Below, piece after piece: positions 17,905-25,428 of a stretch of DNA of 44,460 nucleotides. A model generated the notes under the pieces. That model was not told the DNA's origin and did not search any database. It worked only from the letters and a program-made list of their open reading frames with translations. How positions within the stretch are numbered: position 1 is the stretch's first letter; every line of letters begins with the position of its first letter. Source of the DNA: Aphodoplasma sp045592745 (GTDB lineage Bacteria > Bacillota > Clostridia > UBA1381 > UMGS1253); the NCBI GenBank assembly GCA_045592745.1, contig JAZNVH010000007.1, positions 1 to 44,460 on the forward strand, written 5' to 3'. A program made the position numbers and the translations under genes.

Positions 17905-18195
17905 TTACTTTTTGATAATAATGCTTCTCAAGATATCTTCCGAAATCTTGTAGTTTCTGTCAAGCTCTGCCGGAAAATCACTCTTTGCAGAGAAGTTTAC
18001 GAGTACATAATAACCCTCAGTCTTCTTTGCAATTTCGTATGCGAGCTTTCTTTTGCCCCATACATCAACTGATTCAATTGTACCGGCTGACTCGATAAGC
18101 GCCTTGAATTTGTCGACAACAGCGTTTGTCTTTTCTTCGTCAAGGTCTGGATTTACGATAAAAATAGTTTCGTAATTGTTGATTATCTCCATCAT
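17905..18195 (-). CDS. rpsF: 30S ribosomal protein S6
   Basis: A 96-residue S6, platform partner of S18. Diagnostic stretches are NNYETIFIVNPDLDEEKT and the central VWGKRKLAYEIAKKTEGYYV. The start follows AAGGAGG; two adjacent ATG codons (18195 and 18192) are both plausible. First gene of its operon, with a strong upstream promoter and a leader hairpin. Confidence 0.97.
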   Translation of the reverse strand: MMEIINNYETIFIVNPDLDEEKTNAVVDKFKALIESAGTIESVDVWGKRKLAYEIAKKTEGYYVLVNFSAKSDFPAELDRNYKISEDILRSIIIKK

Positions 18196-18221
18196 TTAGC
18201 ACCTCCTTCTGGACTTTGACC

Positions 18222-18237
18222 CCGCAACTTTGTGCGG
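18222..18237 (-). promoter_or_regulatory. Leader hairpin upstream of rpsF, candidate S6:S18 autoregulatory site
   Basis: In the rpsF 5' leader, CCGCA (18222-18226) pairs with TGCGG (18233-18237), flanked by further GG/CC bases. Many bacteria autoregulate rpsF through an S6:S18-bound leader containing a CCG element. The position fits, but I cannot confirm the exact consensus by eye. Confidence 0.4.
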
Positions 18238-18275
18238 AGTAAGGAAAATTTTTGCTTATATAAACAAGCTATTAT

Positions 18276-18304
18276 ATTTTACACTGTTACAAACTGTTTG
18301 TCAA
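18276..18304 (-). promoter_or_regulatory. Promoter of rpsF-ssb-rpsR
   Basis: On the minus strand: -35 TTGACA (18299-18304, consensus), a 17-base spacer, -10 TAAAAT (18276-18281). It lies between the tmk terminator and rpsF, so the ribosomal operon does not depend on tmk transcription. Confidence 0.8.
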
Positions 18305-18337
18305 GCATTATTTTTTAAAGAGATAATTTTCTTGAAA

Positions 18338-18366
18338 AAAGAGCAAAGTTTGTAACTTTGCTCTTT
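18338..18366 (-). terminator. Rho-independent terminator after tmk
   Basis: A stem AAAGAGCAAAGTT/AACTTTGCTCTTT with a 3-base loop, followed on the minus strand by a T-run. It ends the tmk transcript before the rpsF promoter. Confidence 0.85.
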
Positions 18367-18389
18367 CATATTAACTTTTATTAACCTTT

Positions 18390-19022
18390 TTAATTCAATA
18401 AACCTTTTACAACCTCAAAAATTTCATCTGCCAATTCGTCGATTGGTTTGTTTGCGTCTACAATGCAGATGTTTTCCGAATCTCCGAGCTTTTCAAACAC
18501 CTCAAAAAACTTTGCGCGTGTTTTTTGCATAAGCTCTGGGTCATGCTCAAATATTTCAAGATGTGTACGGTCTGTATCGATTCTCTTTTTACAACTGTCA
18601 GGGTCTACATCAAGATAAATGCACAAATCGGGCTTTAATACATCGGGGCAATTAAGGTTCATATTAATCACCCAGTCAATATTGGTGCTAAGGCCCTGAT
18701 AAGCAAAAGAGGAATAATAATATCTGTCAGAAATTACATCCTTGCCCTCGCCAAGAAGTTTCTTGATTCCCCAGACGGGATTTACGTTGTGCGAAATTCT
18801 GTCTGTCAAAAACAGGCTCGCAAGCTCCGGTGTGCTTCTTTTATAGTTGCCGCTAAGCGTATCGCGGATAAGTCCGCCCGTTGCAGAGTTTGTAGGCTCG
18901 GCGGTTGTGCATACGCTTCTGCCCATAAGCTTTAAATTTTCTTGTAGCATACGGATTTGTGTGCTTTTTCCAGAACCATCAATTCCCTCAAATACTATAA
19001 AAAGAGGTTTTGAGTTTGACAT
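18390..19022 (-). CDS. tmk: Thymidylate kinase
   Basis: Phosphorylates dTMP to dTDP with ATP; essential for DNA synthesis. The P-loop FEGIDGSGKSTQ is at about residues 10-21, the dTMP-binding DR motif is in ISDRYYYSSFAYQG, and the lid region follows (LDVDPDSCKKRI). The length, 210 residues, is normal. ATG 19022 has AAAGGAGG upstream. Directly upstream lies the displaced 3' end of lysS and then the mobile element. Before the insertion tmk was probably the gene after lysS; now it appears to be transcribed from a promoter inside the element (19138-19166). Confidence 0.97.
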   Translation of the reverse strand: MSNSKPLFIVFEGIDGSGKSTQIRMLQENLKLMGRSVCTTAEPTNSATGGLIRDTLSGNYKRSTPELASLFLTDRISHNVNPVWGIKKLLGEGKDVISDRYYYSSFAYQGLSTNIDWVINMNLNCPDVLKPDLCIYLDVDPDSCKKRIDTDRTHLEIFEHDPELMQKTRAKFFEVFEKLGDSENICIVDANKPIDELADEIFEVVKGLLN

Positions 19023-19062
19023 AATAATTATCCTCCTTTGATTAAAAAATCTGAAAGCTTAA

Positions 19063-19101
19063 TTACTTGTCAAGTGGCTTCATTGTTGGGAGCTTTGCTC
19101 C
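19063..19101 (-). pseudogene. Displaced 3' end of lysS
   Basis: On the minus strand the sequence encodes LPTMKPLDK followed by TAA, the same C-terminal residues as the intact lysS at 30542 (FPTMKPLDK), but with different synonymous codons after the shared block. It is followed directly by the tmk leader. It is best read as the chromosomal end of lysS before the element inserted. Upstream of LPTMKPLDK the frame reads into element sequence that includes a small GGAG/CTCC hairpin. Confidence 0.85.
19076..19091. other. Attachment site, tmk side
   Basis: GGCTTCATTGT followed by TGGGA. Matches the lysS-side site at 15 of 16 bases, in direct orientation. On the minus strand it spells the lysS codons for the P-T-M-K-P region. 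Confidence 0.75.
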
Positions 19102-19137
19102 GCCATTTTCAACATAAGATAATAAAGCTCAATTATT

Positions 19138-19166
19138 ATTATACACCAGATTTAAAGTATAGTCAA
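19138..19166 (-). promoter_or_regulatory. Outward promoter of the element facing tmk
   Basis: On the minus strand: -35 TTGACT (19161-19166), a 17-base spacer, -10 TATAAT (19138-19143). It lies between the element's direct repeat and the attachment core, so it is element DNA. It reads out across the attachment site into tmk, with a predicted leader of about 110 bases. Confidence 0.8.
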
Positions 19167-19205
19167 TATACGAATATCACTTAATAAACATCATTTTTCA
19201 ACTAC

Positions 19206-19239
19206 TTTTGGGCGTAAATTGGGCGTATGGTTGGGCGTA
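19206..19239. repeat. Integrase arm-type direct repeats, tmk side
   Basis: TTGGGCGTAAATTGGGCGTA (within 19206-19227, 22 bases identical to 30477-30498) contains two GGGCGTA units, and a third follows at 19233-19239. They lie inside the element about 120 bases from the attachment core, where arm-binding sites of Tn916-type integrases occur. Confidence 0.6.
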
Positions 19240-19247
19240 ACATCTTG

Positions 19248-21425
19248 TTATTTCTTCTCCCATAATGAAAGCAAATCATTAACTGTTTTCTCTGAAATCT
19301 TTCTATAATTACTTTTATCAGGAGATTCATACCATACAGAAAAAGCGACTGCAATTTGTTTTTCTTCAGTTGTTAATTCATTAAATATCACTGTTGATTT
19401 TAATCCCTGAACTTTTTCGTATATTTCCTTTACCGATAAATACTCACCAAATGTTTTTTCATCGAAAGACCACCCTATTTCACCTCCACCACTCCATGTT
19501 CCTGCCACAAAACACAGATATCTTGGAATATTTTGTGCGACATTCAAGCAATATAACATATAATCGTCAAAGGTTTTTTTATCTAGATGTATCCACATCA
19601 TTCTAACATAATAAAAATTATTATTGCTCAATAATGTACTATCTTCTTTAAATTGATAAAGCCTTTTTTTACATACTTTTTCTATTTCGCTTAACACCTC
19701 TTCGGATACAACTCGATAAATATAATCAATATCATTTCCAATTCGACCATATGCCTCCTCTATGTAGAAAACATATCCCAAAACTACTAAAAATTCGTCT
19801 TTGGGTGAGGAGTTAATTGTTTTAATCAGTATTTTTCCACTATTTTCTTCGCCGGCTTTTTTTAGCAAAGACCATATAAACTGCCTACAGTCATATTCTA
19901 CACTTGGCTCAAAGAGTCCCTGTTTCTTCTTGGTCATAGGGCGTGATTGTAATTTTATAAATTCGTTAAACAACATTTCATATTTATTGTCAGATATTCT
20001 ATCAATACAACAATTTAATTCTTGCATATATGCTTGTAAACGGTCAGCTTCTCTCATTTTCTCCAAAAAGAAATGCAACTCTGTTTGTTCTAATTCTATG
20101 GAATTTAATACATCTTCTCGAGAAATCTTTACATCCTCTAATGATAAGTGAAAATATAATTTACTATGGGTAGGAGATGAGATTCTCTGTAAATATCTTA
20201 ATTCCTTCTCATCCTTTTTTGAATAACCATATCCGCCAGTTCTCCAAGAAAAGTATGGGAACAATGTTTGGACAATTTTTAACATTGTCTCTGGCGATTT
20301 GGCATATACATCCTTAAATTGATTCATATAATCATTTTTTATTTTGTTTTGTTCTACAGCTGATAAAGGCGTTTTCGAGTTAATAGCTAAACTAGATATG
20401 TTATTATTAATCCAACTATAAATTTCTGGTGCACATATCTGTAATGTTGTTATGCACAATAAATCTACCCAATTTGTTTCTTTGTGCATTAAGGAATATT
20501 TCAATCTATATGCATTTATTATTCTATTAACATCCCTAATGCTATTCGCGAATAAGGAAATGCAATTTCTGAAAACATTGTGCCAATGTTCTTCATCAAA
20601 TCTATCCTCGGGTACATCTGAAACGATTTTATTTAACTCATTGAATAGTACATTATGTACAAGCTCAGGTTTTGCTTCAGGAACATTAAATGGAACTTGT
20701 ATGATTTTTTCAAGATATTCTTCGCCATTACACTTTTGCTCCTCGCTCAAAGCTCTAACAACAACATTTTTATCAAAAGATAGTAGGTATATCATATTTG
20801 GAAAACCTGCAACAGAATTAACCAGCTGAAAAATCAATCGTATTTGGTCATTATTTAACCTGTCAATATCGTCAATTACTACAATTAATTTTTGCTTTAA
20901 GTCTTTAAGCTCATTAACAACTATGTCCTTTTGAGATTCTATACTTTCAATCTCGTCAGCTTTTTGAGTAAGAGCTTGTCCTACACCTTTAACTATTGGC
21001 TCAATCATTGCAATATATTGTCCAACAACAGGAATATATTTTGAGTAATCAATAGCAGAGGAATATTTATCAATTGCACTACCAACTCGTTTAAGATTAT
21101 CACTTTTTGATTGTTTTTTTATCGCCAAAGAAACTTCTTTGAAAAATTGCGATATAAGTTGATTTTTATCCGAATAATTCCATGGATTAAACATGATAAC
21201 TATGGGTTTTTCTTCATCTTGCATATACTGCGATTTTTCTCTTATTTCTTGTATAATCATATGAATAATTGAAGTTTTCCCACATCCCCATTCTCCACAC
21301 AAACTTATTGTAAAATTATCTGTGTCTGTATATGCTAAAATAGCGTCAGCAAGCTCTTGGGAAAAAGTAGCTCTATTTAATAAATCATCTTCACTTCTTT
21401 CGATTGGTTTATCTGTATTAAACAT
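19248..21425 (-). CDS. KAP-family P-loop NTPase
   Basis: About 725 residues. Walker A GEWGCGKTS is at residues 44-52, the family-typical FNPWNYSD at about 80-87, and Walker B KLIVVIDDIDRL at about 179-190. The long C-terminal part is helical and of unknown fold. KAP NTPases are often membrane-associated; the family includes F-plasmid PifA, which excludes phage T7, and many members occur in mobile elements. A moderately hydrophobic stretch (YIPVVGQYIAMIEPIVKGVG) lies between Walker A and B, but it is not a clear membrane segment. ATG 21425 has GAGG upstream; it has its own promoter. Its position at the element end, outside the int-xis module, is typical of cargo. A defence role is inference. 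Confidence 0.8.
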   Translation of the reverse strand: MFNTDKPIERSEDDLLNRATFSQELADAILAYTDTDNFTISLCGEWGCGKTSIIHMIIQEIREKSQYMQDEEKPIVIMFNPWNYSDKNQLISQFFKEVSLAIKKQSKSDNLKRVGSAIDKYSSAIDYSKYIPVVGQYIAMIEPIVKGVGQALTQKADEIESIESQKDIVVNELKDLKQKLIVVIDDIDRLNNDQIRLIFQLVNSVAGFPNMIYLLSFDKNVVVRALSEEQKCNGEEYLEKIIQVPFNVPEAKPELVHNVLFNELNKIVSDVPEDRFDEEHWHNVFRNCISLFANSIRDVNRIINAYRLKYSLMHKETNWVDLLCITTLQICAPEIYSWINNNISSLAINSKTPLSAVEQNKIKNDYMNQFKDVYAKSPETMLKIVQTLFPYFSWRTGGYGYSKKDEKELRYLQRISSPTHSKLYFHLSLEDVKISREDVLNSIELEQTELHFFLEKMREADRLQAYMQELNCCIDRISDNKYEMLFNEFIKLQSRPMTKKKQGLFEPSVEYDCRQFIWSLLKKAGEENSGKILIKTINSSPKDEFLVVLGYVFYIEEAYGRIGNDIDYIYRVVSEEVLSEIEKVCKKRLYQFKEDSTLLSNNNFYYVRMMWIHLDKKTFDDYMLYCLNVAQNIPRYLCFVAGTWSGGGEIGWSFDEKTFGEYLSVKEIYEKVQGLKSTVIFNELTTEEKQIAVAFSVWYESPDKSNYRKISEKTVNDLLSLWEKK

Positions 21426-21453
21426 AGTTTCACCTCGCCTTTGTATTATAATA

Positions 21454-21482
21454 ATTATACCATAATTGTTGTTAAAACGCAA
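21454..21482 (-). promoter_or_regulatory. Promoter of the KAP NTPase gene
   Basis: On the minus strand: -35 TTGCGT (21477-21482), a 17-base spacer, -10 TATAAT (21454-21459). It starts transcription about 35 bases upstream of the ATG and makes the cargo gene independent of int. Confidence 0.6.
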
Positions 21483-21501
21483 TAAATTCCTTTTTACACA
21501 A

Positions 21502-21535
21502 AAATTCCTTGCAACAGTATCATTGCAAGGAATTT
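21502..21535 (-). terminator. Terminator after the integrase gene
   Basis: A stem AAATTCCTTGCAA/TTGCAAGGAATTT with an 8-base loop, followed on the minus strand by TTTTTG. It lies between the int stop and the KAP promoter. Confidence 0.8.
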
Positions 21536-21551
21536 AATAGTTTAATGTAAC

Positions 21552-22790
21552 TCATGGGTTCGGTTTAGCCGAATTCAAATACTCTTCAAATGTACTAAAC
21601 TCCTTATCCTTCATTTCTTTTGTGGCATCAGCGTAAATATTCATTGTGGTGCTTATATCAGAATGCCCTAATACATCCTGTATAATCTTTACGTTAACCC
21701 CAGCTTCGCAAAGTCGGGTAGTAAAAGTATGACGAAGAATGTGGCAACTGAATTTAGGTAGTAAAACTAAATCTTTTGAGCCTTTATTTTTACTGATAAT
21801 TTCTTCATTGCAATCTCGGATTATTCTACGAAGAGCCTTATTAAGTGTTCCCTGATGTTGCACATTGCCAAAACGATTTACGAAAACAAAATCAATATAT
21901 GTATCTACCGAAACATTAGAAGATATACCGAGAAGCCGCTGATACGCTCTTTCCTCAATAATGGCATTTCTGACATCCTCTGTCATAGGAATAGTACGCC
22001 ATCCTGCCTTGCTCTTAGGTGTATTAATAGCAAATGAACAGCCATTATTATCACCCTTGTTATAATACACCAATGTATGATTGACACTTATTGTATTTTT
22101 ATCGAAATCAATGTCCTGCCATCTTAGTCCTGTGATTTCTCCCACACGCATACCTGTACCAAGCATTACAGCAAAGATTGGATACCAATGGTTGTATGTA
22201 TGGTTTCTTTTAAGAAAATCTAAAAATAATTGTTGCTCCGCTATCGTTAAAGCCTTTTTCTTCTCTGTATCACAATTATGTACTTGGCGTAGCTCTTTTA
22301 AAGCGTTATCAGCGGGGTTATATCTGATATAATCATCCTCAACAGCTAAATTTAACACCTGATGCAAAACAGTATGAATGTTGTCTACAGTAGCAATCTT
22401 TAAACCATCTGTATCAACAAGTTTATTATAAAATCTTCTTACATCTGACCGCTTCAATTTACACAACCTCGTTCTTCCAAAAGAATCATACACGAATTGA
22501 TTATACATATATTGATAGTTTTTAAAAGTATTATCTTTTAACCCTCTTTTAAGGTATAGCCATAGCTCATAGATGTCATTTATGGTAATATTGGGGTTGC
22601 TGGTCTTTATGCCATCACTTTTATCTCTCCGTATAGTTTCCTCTTTTTTTCGAAGTTCCTCCAACGTCTTAGCATAAATTGAATGCCGTTTACCATCGGA
22701 AGTACGCCATCTAAAATCGTAGCTACCATCTCTTCTTTGGGATTCTCCCTCTTTTAAAACACGCCTTTTGTCATCCTTACGTCTTTCCAA
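21552..22790 (-). CDS. int: Tyrosine integrase, Tn916/phage type
   Basis: Site-specific recombinase that integrates and excises the element. About 412 residues. The N-terminal arm-binding domain (KEGESQRRDGSYDFRW) resembles Tn916 integrase, followed by a core-binding SAM-like domain and the catalytic domain. Catalytic residues, numbered from the TTG start: Arg215 in GTGMRVGE, His350 and Arg353 in HILRH, His376 in LGHSD, and the nucleophile Tyr386 in MNIYADAT. All are present, so the enzyme looks functional. TTG 22790 has AGGAG 8 bases upstream; an in-frame GTG at 22799 overlaps that site. It lies next to xis, separated by a strong hairpin. Confidence 0.95.
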   Translation of the reverse strand: MERRKDDKRRVLKEGESQRRDGSYDFRWRTSDGKRHSIYAKTLEELRKKEETIRRDKSDGIKTSNPNITINDIYELWLYLKRGLKDNTFKNYQYMYNQFVYDSFGRTRLCKLKRSDVRRFYNKLVDTDGLKIATVDNIHTVLHQVLNLAVEDDYIRYNPADNALKELRQVHNCDTEKKKALTIAEQQLFLDFLKRNHTYNHWYPIFAVMLGTGMRVGEITGLRWQDIDFDKNTISVNHTLVYYNKGDNNGCSFAINTPKSKAGWRTIPMTEDVRNAIIEERAYQRLLGISSNVSVDTYIDFVFVNRFGNVQHQGTLNKALRRIIRDCNEEIISKNKGSKDLVLLPKFSCHILRHTFTTRLCEAGVNVKIIQDVLGHSDISTTMNIYADATKEMKDKEFSTFEEYLNSAKPNP

Positions 22791-22814
22791 ATTAATCACT
22801 CCTTTTCTTATAGA

Positions 22815-22840
22815 GGGCGTGTGCAGAGATGCACACGCCC
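22815..22840. other. Strong hairpin between xis and int
   Basis: A perfect 11-base stem GGGCGTGTGCA/TGCACACGCCC with a 4-base loop. No T-run follows on either strand, so it is not a standard terminator. It ends about 25 bases before the int start codon; roles in mRNA stability, translation of int or protein binding are possible. Confidence 0.6.
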
Positions 22841-22849
22841 ATAATTAGT

Positions 22850-23044
22850 TTAAATTGAGAATACTGTTGCCATATACTTGTCCAGCATTTTGCGTTTGAT
22901 AAGTCTTTTGCTTCCTATCCACAGGACAAATGTGCAGTCGTCAGCATCTGTAAGTTCACGGAGCTTATTTTGACCAATACCGGAATATATAGCAGCTTCT
23001 TCGATAGTCAGATTGGCTTTGCGCCAAATAGGTATATCATTCAT
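22850..23044 (-). CDS. xis: Excisionase, Tn916 Xis-like
   Basis: A 64-residue winged-helix protein (MNDIPIWRKANLTIEEAAIY, then SGIGQNKLRELTDADDCTFV, ending in a basic wing LWIGSKRLIKRKMLDKYM). Excisionases bend attachment-site DNA and steer the integrase towards excision. ATG 23044 has GGAGG upstream inside the end of the helicase gene; the two genes almost touch, which implies coupled translation. Longer open frame upstream is overlap with the helicase gene. Confidence 0.85.
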   Translation of the reverse strand: MNDIPIWRKANLTIEEAAIYSGIGQNKLRELTDADDCTFVLWIGSKRLIKRKMLDKYMATVFSI

Positions 23045-23045
23045 A

Positions 23046-24677
23046 TTATTCCACCTCCTCAACAACTTCCAAATCATAGTTGTTATATAACTTTATTCCT
23101 TTGTATCCAGCCTTTGGGTTTTGACCTGTTCTATGGATTCTATGCTTTATACATCTCTCTGAATCAACATTATCTTCAATCCACTTTAGCATCATATTGT
23201 ATGGTATTAAATGAAGACCTTCCTCATCACAATATTCAGTATATAATTCATACAAATCAGTTGCATATATCGAATCAGAATCGTTTCCTGTGACAAAAAC
23301 GGAATCATTCCAGAACGCTGCGAATGAGTATGCGGATGTTTTTCCGTTTTTCCATTCATTTAACATATCATCAGCTAACTGACATTTCGAAAAGCGATAG
23401 TTATTATCTCTCACCTTTTTATAATGCCTTAAACAACTTGAAACTATAGCGTCTTTCTCTTGTAATAGTTTTTCTACAAGTCCTGTGTCTTTTTCATTAT
23501 CGGGAATTGTATTACTTAGGGGGATTATAATCATTCTTTTCCAAAATGCAGCCTCATTTTCGCCAGAAGAAAGTTTTATGGGATAATTTGAACCAAACAA
23601 AAAACGAGTATCACTAACAATGGTTTCAGCAGGCATATATTTTTGCTCTATAGTTATTGAGTCTTTGCCTGTTATACTTTTAATGGTTGACACCACGTTA
23701 GCATTTAGTTTGCCATCCGGAACATCCATAGCCATATTTAGAATTTTGCCTCTATTTGAACCTAATGCGAATCTGTCACCTAACTTTTCGGGTGGTATTG
23801 CAGAAACATACTCTTTACCAATTATAAGCTCTATTACAGTACCAAGAGTACTTTTTCCGCTATCTTTGGCTATTCCTATTACAAAAAATACCTTTGCATC
23901 ATTTGAACCACTTAAGATATAACCAACGGATTCTTTTGCTCTGATTATAGATTGTTTTTCGTTGCTGCAAGAAACTCTTAAGAACTCATTAAAAACTTTT
24001 GGCTCTTCATCTACCCAACAAGCATCCAACTCAAAGAAAGTCAAATATTTTGGGTTATGCTCTTTCAGTTCTAAAGTATCCAAGTCCAAAACACCATTTT
24101 TAAGTACAACCAATTTTTTGGCTTTAAGCAGCTTTTTATTGTAATTTTTAGGTATTAACTTATCATCAGCCTTTAGATACTTATATAGACTTTGAAATAT
24201 CCTCACATCTGAAACCCCAAATGCATCAAATCTAACTTTAGCCCGGATAAGCCTCAGTAAGTCAGCATCATCTTTTATTGCTACATAAGTTCTATCATTA
24301 AAATAACAAAGCCCATCATTATGACGTATAATGTAAACTTTATCAAGCAATTCGTTTTGTAAATACTGCAAAGTTATTTTCTTTTTATCGGCACTGCTTT
24401 GCGGTGGCTTATCCTTGTTTTTCTTAGTGTCTATAGGCTTAAAATCTATAGGCATAAGATTTAAGGACTTAGGTTTAATAGACTTAAGTTGTTTGGAAAA
24501 ATCCACTTTCACCAGACTTTCAGGTGAATTATCCTTTTCGACAACAGGTTTTGGTCTACATGCCTTTGATGAATCGTCGCTTCTTTTAGTCTGGGCCATC
24601 GTAGTAAGTTTTGTTTTGTCGGGAAGCCACGAATTTACCGTGGATTCCTTAAATAATTTTTGAGCATCATTCATCAT
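23046..24677 (-). CDS. D5-like SF3 helicase, replication protein of the element
   Basis: About 543 residues. The N-terminal ~100 residues are low-complexity and charged. A D5_N-like region follows (LVVLKNGVLDLDTLELKEHN), then an SF3 AAA+ helicase domain with Walker A GIAKDSGKST at about 268-277, the Walker B region around KILNMAMDVPDG and the sensor stretch DTRFLFGSNYPIKL. A winged C-terminal domain follows. Such proteins (P4 alpha, D5, satellite Pri-Rep) initiate or unwind replication. I see no archaeal-eukaryotic primase domain, so a primase would have to be elsewhere. ATG 24677 is coupled to the preceding gene's end. Confidence 0.85.
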   Translation of the reverse strand: MMNDAQKLFKESTVNSWLPDKTKLTTMAQTKRSDDSSKACRPKPVVEKDNSPESLVKVDFSKQLKSIKPKSLNLMPIDFKPIDTKKNKDKPPQSSADKKKITLQYLQNELLDKVYIIRHNDGLCYFNDRTYVAIKDDADLLRLIRAKVRFDAFGVSDVRIFQSLYKYLKADDKLIPKNYNKKLLKAKKLVVLKNGVLDLDTLELKEHNPKYLTFFELDACWVDEEPKVFNEFLRVSCSNEKQSIIRAKESVGYILSGSNDAKVFFVIGIAKDSGKSTLGTVIELIIGKEYVSAIPPEKLGDRFALGSNRGKILNMAMDVPDGKLNANVVSTIKSITGKDSITIEQKYMPAETIVSDTRFLFGSNYPIKLSSGENEAAFWKRMIIIPLSNTIPDNEKDTGLVEKLLQEKDAIVSSCLRHYKKVRDNNYRFSKCQLADDMLNEWKNGKTSAYSFAAFWNDSVFVTGNDSDSIYATDLYELYTEYCDEEGLHLIPYNMMLKWIEDNVDSERCIKHRIHRTGQNPKAGYKGIKLYNNYDLEVVEEVE

Positions 24678-25230
24678 ATAAATCACCGCCTTCTAAATTA
24701 TCAGCAACTGGACTTAATTGACATGAGCTGATAAAGTATTTAGCCATTGAATTATATATGGCTTTTTGCTCATCATTTTCATCACAAATAACGAAAACTG
24801 CAATTTTTTGAAGCGTAGAATCAAATGAGAACAAATATGTGAAACAATCTGTTTCTATAAATCCAAACACCTCATCGAAAATTTTCACTTCCGAATCACC
24901 TTTAGGTTTGAATCTCAAATACTTTTCAGACTTTTCACTTTCACAAAAGGCTAAGCTGATTAGCTTATATGGTTTAATAACCATAAGCAGTTCAATCTCG
25001 GAATCATTTAAATCTCCGTTTTCAATACTCAACACTTTAGTGCCTTCCGCAGTTTTGATAATAATTTTACCGCTTTTTATTGGGACAAATTCCTCTCCTA
25101 TGTCCGCAATAGAACAATCCCCCTTTCTTGCTGAAAAAAGCATATATTTATTTCTATTGGCTGATGCCTCTCTGAAATCGTCATATACTTTTTCCTGCAG
25201 AGATTTTTTAGTTTCATTTTTAATTGTCAT
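24667..25230 (-). CDS. Unknown protein upstream of the helicase
   Basis: A 187-residue protein with no family I recognise. Predicted content is mixed alpha/beta with a central hydrophobic strand region (SEIELLMVIKPYKLISLAF, then a C-terminal TLQKIAVFVICDE). It has a good AGGAGG site at its start, and its end overlaps the helicase start, so the pair is translationally coupled. A replication accessory or origin-binding role is plausible from position only. The 33-base dyad at 25289-25321 lies in its leader. Confidence 0.7.
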   Translation of the reverse strand: MTIKNETKKSLQEKVYDDFREASANRNKYMLFSARKGDCSIADIGEEFVPIKSGKIIIKTAEGTKVLSIENGDLNDSEIELLMVIKPYKLISLAFCESEKSEKYLRFKPKGDSEVKIFDEVFGFIETDCFTYLFSFDSTLQKIAVFVICDENDEQKAIYNSMAKYFISSCQLSPVADNLEGGDLYDE

Positions 25231-25288
25231 AAAGCGACCTCCTAAACAATAAATTTAACACATTTAGAACTTTTTCAATTCTTGTTCT

Positions 25289-25321
25289 ATTATTGTGCTA
25301 TGCTCATCATACCACAATAAT
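25289..25321. promoter_or_regulatory. Near-perfect 33-base dyad upstream of the replication genes
   Basis: Two 14-base arms (ATTATTGTGCTATG and CATACCACAATAAT) match as inverted repeats at 13 of 14 positions around a 5-base centre. It lies about 60 bases upstream of the 187-residue gene that starts the replication-int operon. It could be an operator, a replication-initiator site or a leader stem; no T-run marks it as a terminator. Confidence 0.65.
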
Positions 25322-25389
25322 AAAAACCGCTCTATTCATATTTTTTGGAGGGTGTTTTTGCGATATTGGGGCTTTAAACATAATAAAAA

Positions 25390-25418
25390 ATACACATAGT
25401 CGCAAAAACTATGCGTAT
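25390..25418 (-). terminator. Terminator after ORF357
   Basis: On the minus strand a stem ATACGCATAG/CTATGTGTAT (one G-U pair) with a 9-base loop, followed by TTTTTTATTA. It separates ORF357 from the replication operon. Confidence 0.8.
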
Positions 25419-25428
25419 CCTGTATAAA

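Noticed and set aside
19063..19135. tRNA gene as integration target
   Set aside because: Integrated elements often use tRNA ends, so I looked for one at both junctions; neither end folds as a tRNA, and both match the lysS coding end instead.
19206..19239. Three short GGGCGTA repeats as a possible CRISPR-like array
   Set aside because: Units of 7 bases with irregular 4-5 base gaps, no spacers and no cas genes.
25353..25400. 15-codon plus-strand frame with GGAGG before a GTG (MFLRYWGFKHNKKYT)
   Set aside because: It has a ribosome binding site, but its end overlaps the ORF357 terminator stem, there is no partner gene downstream on that strand, and the length is within chance.
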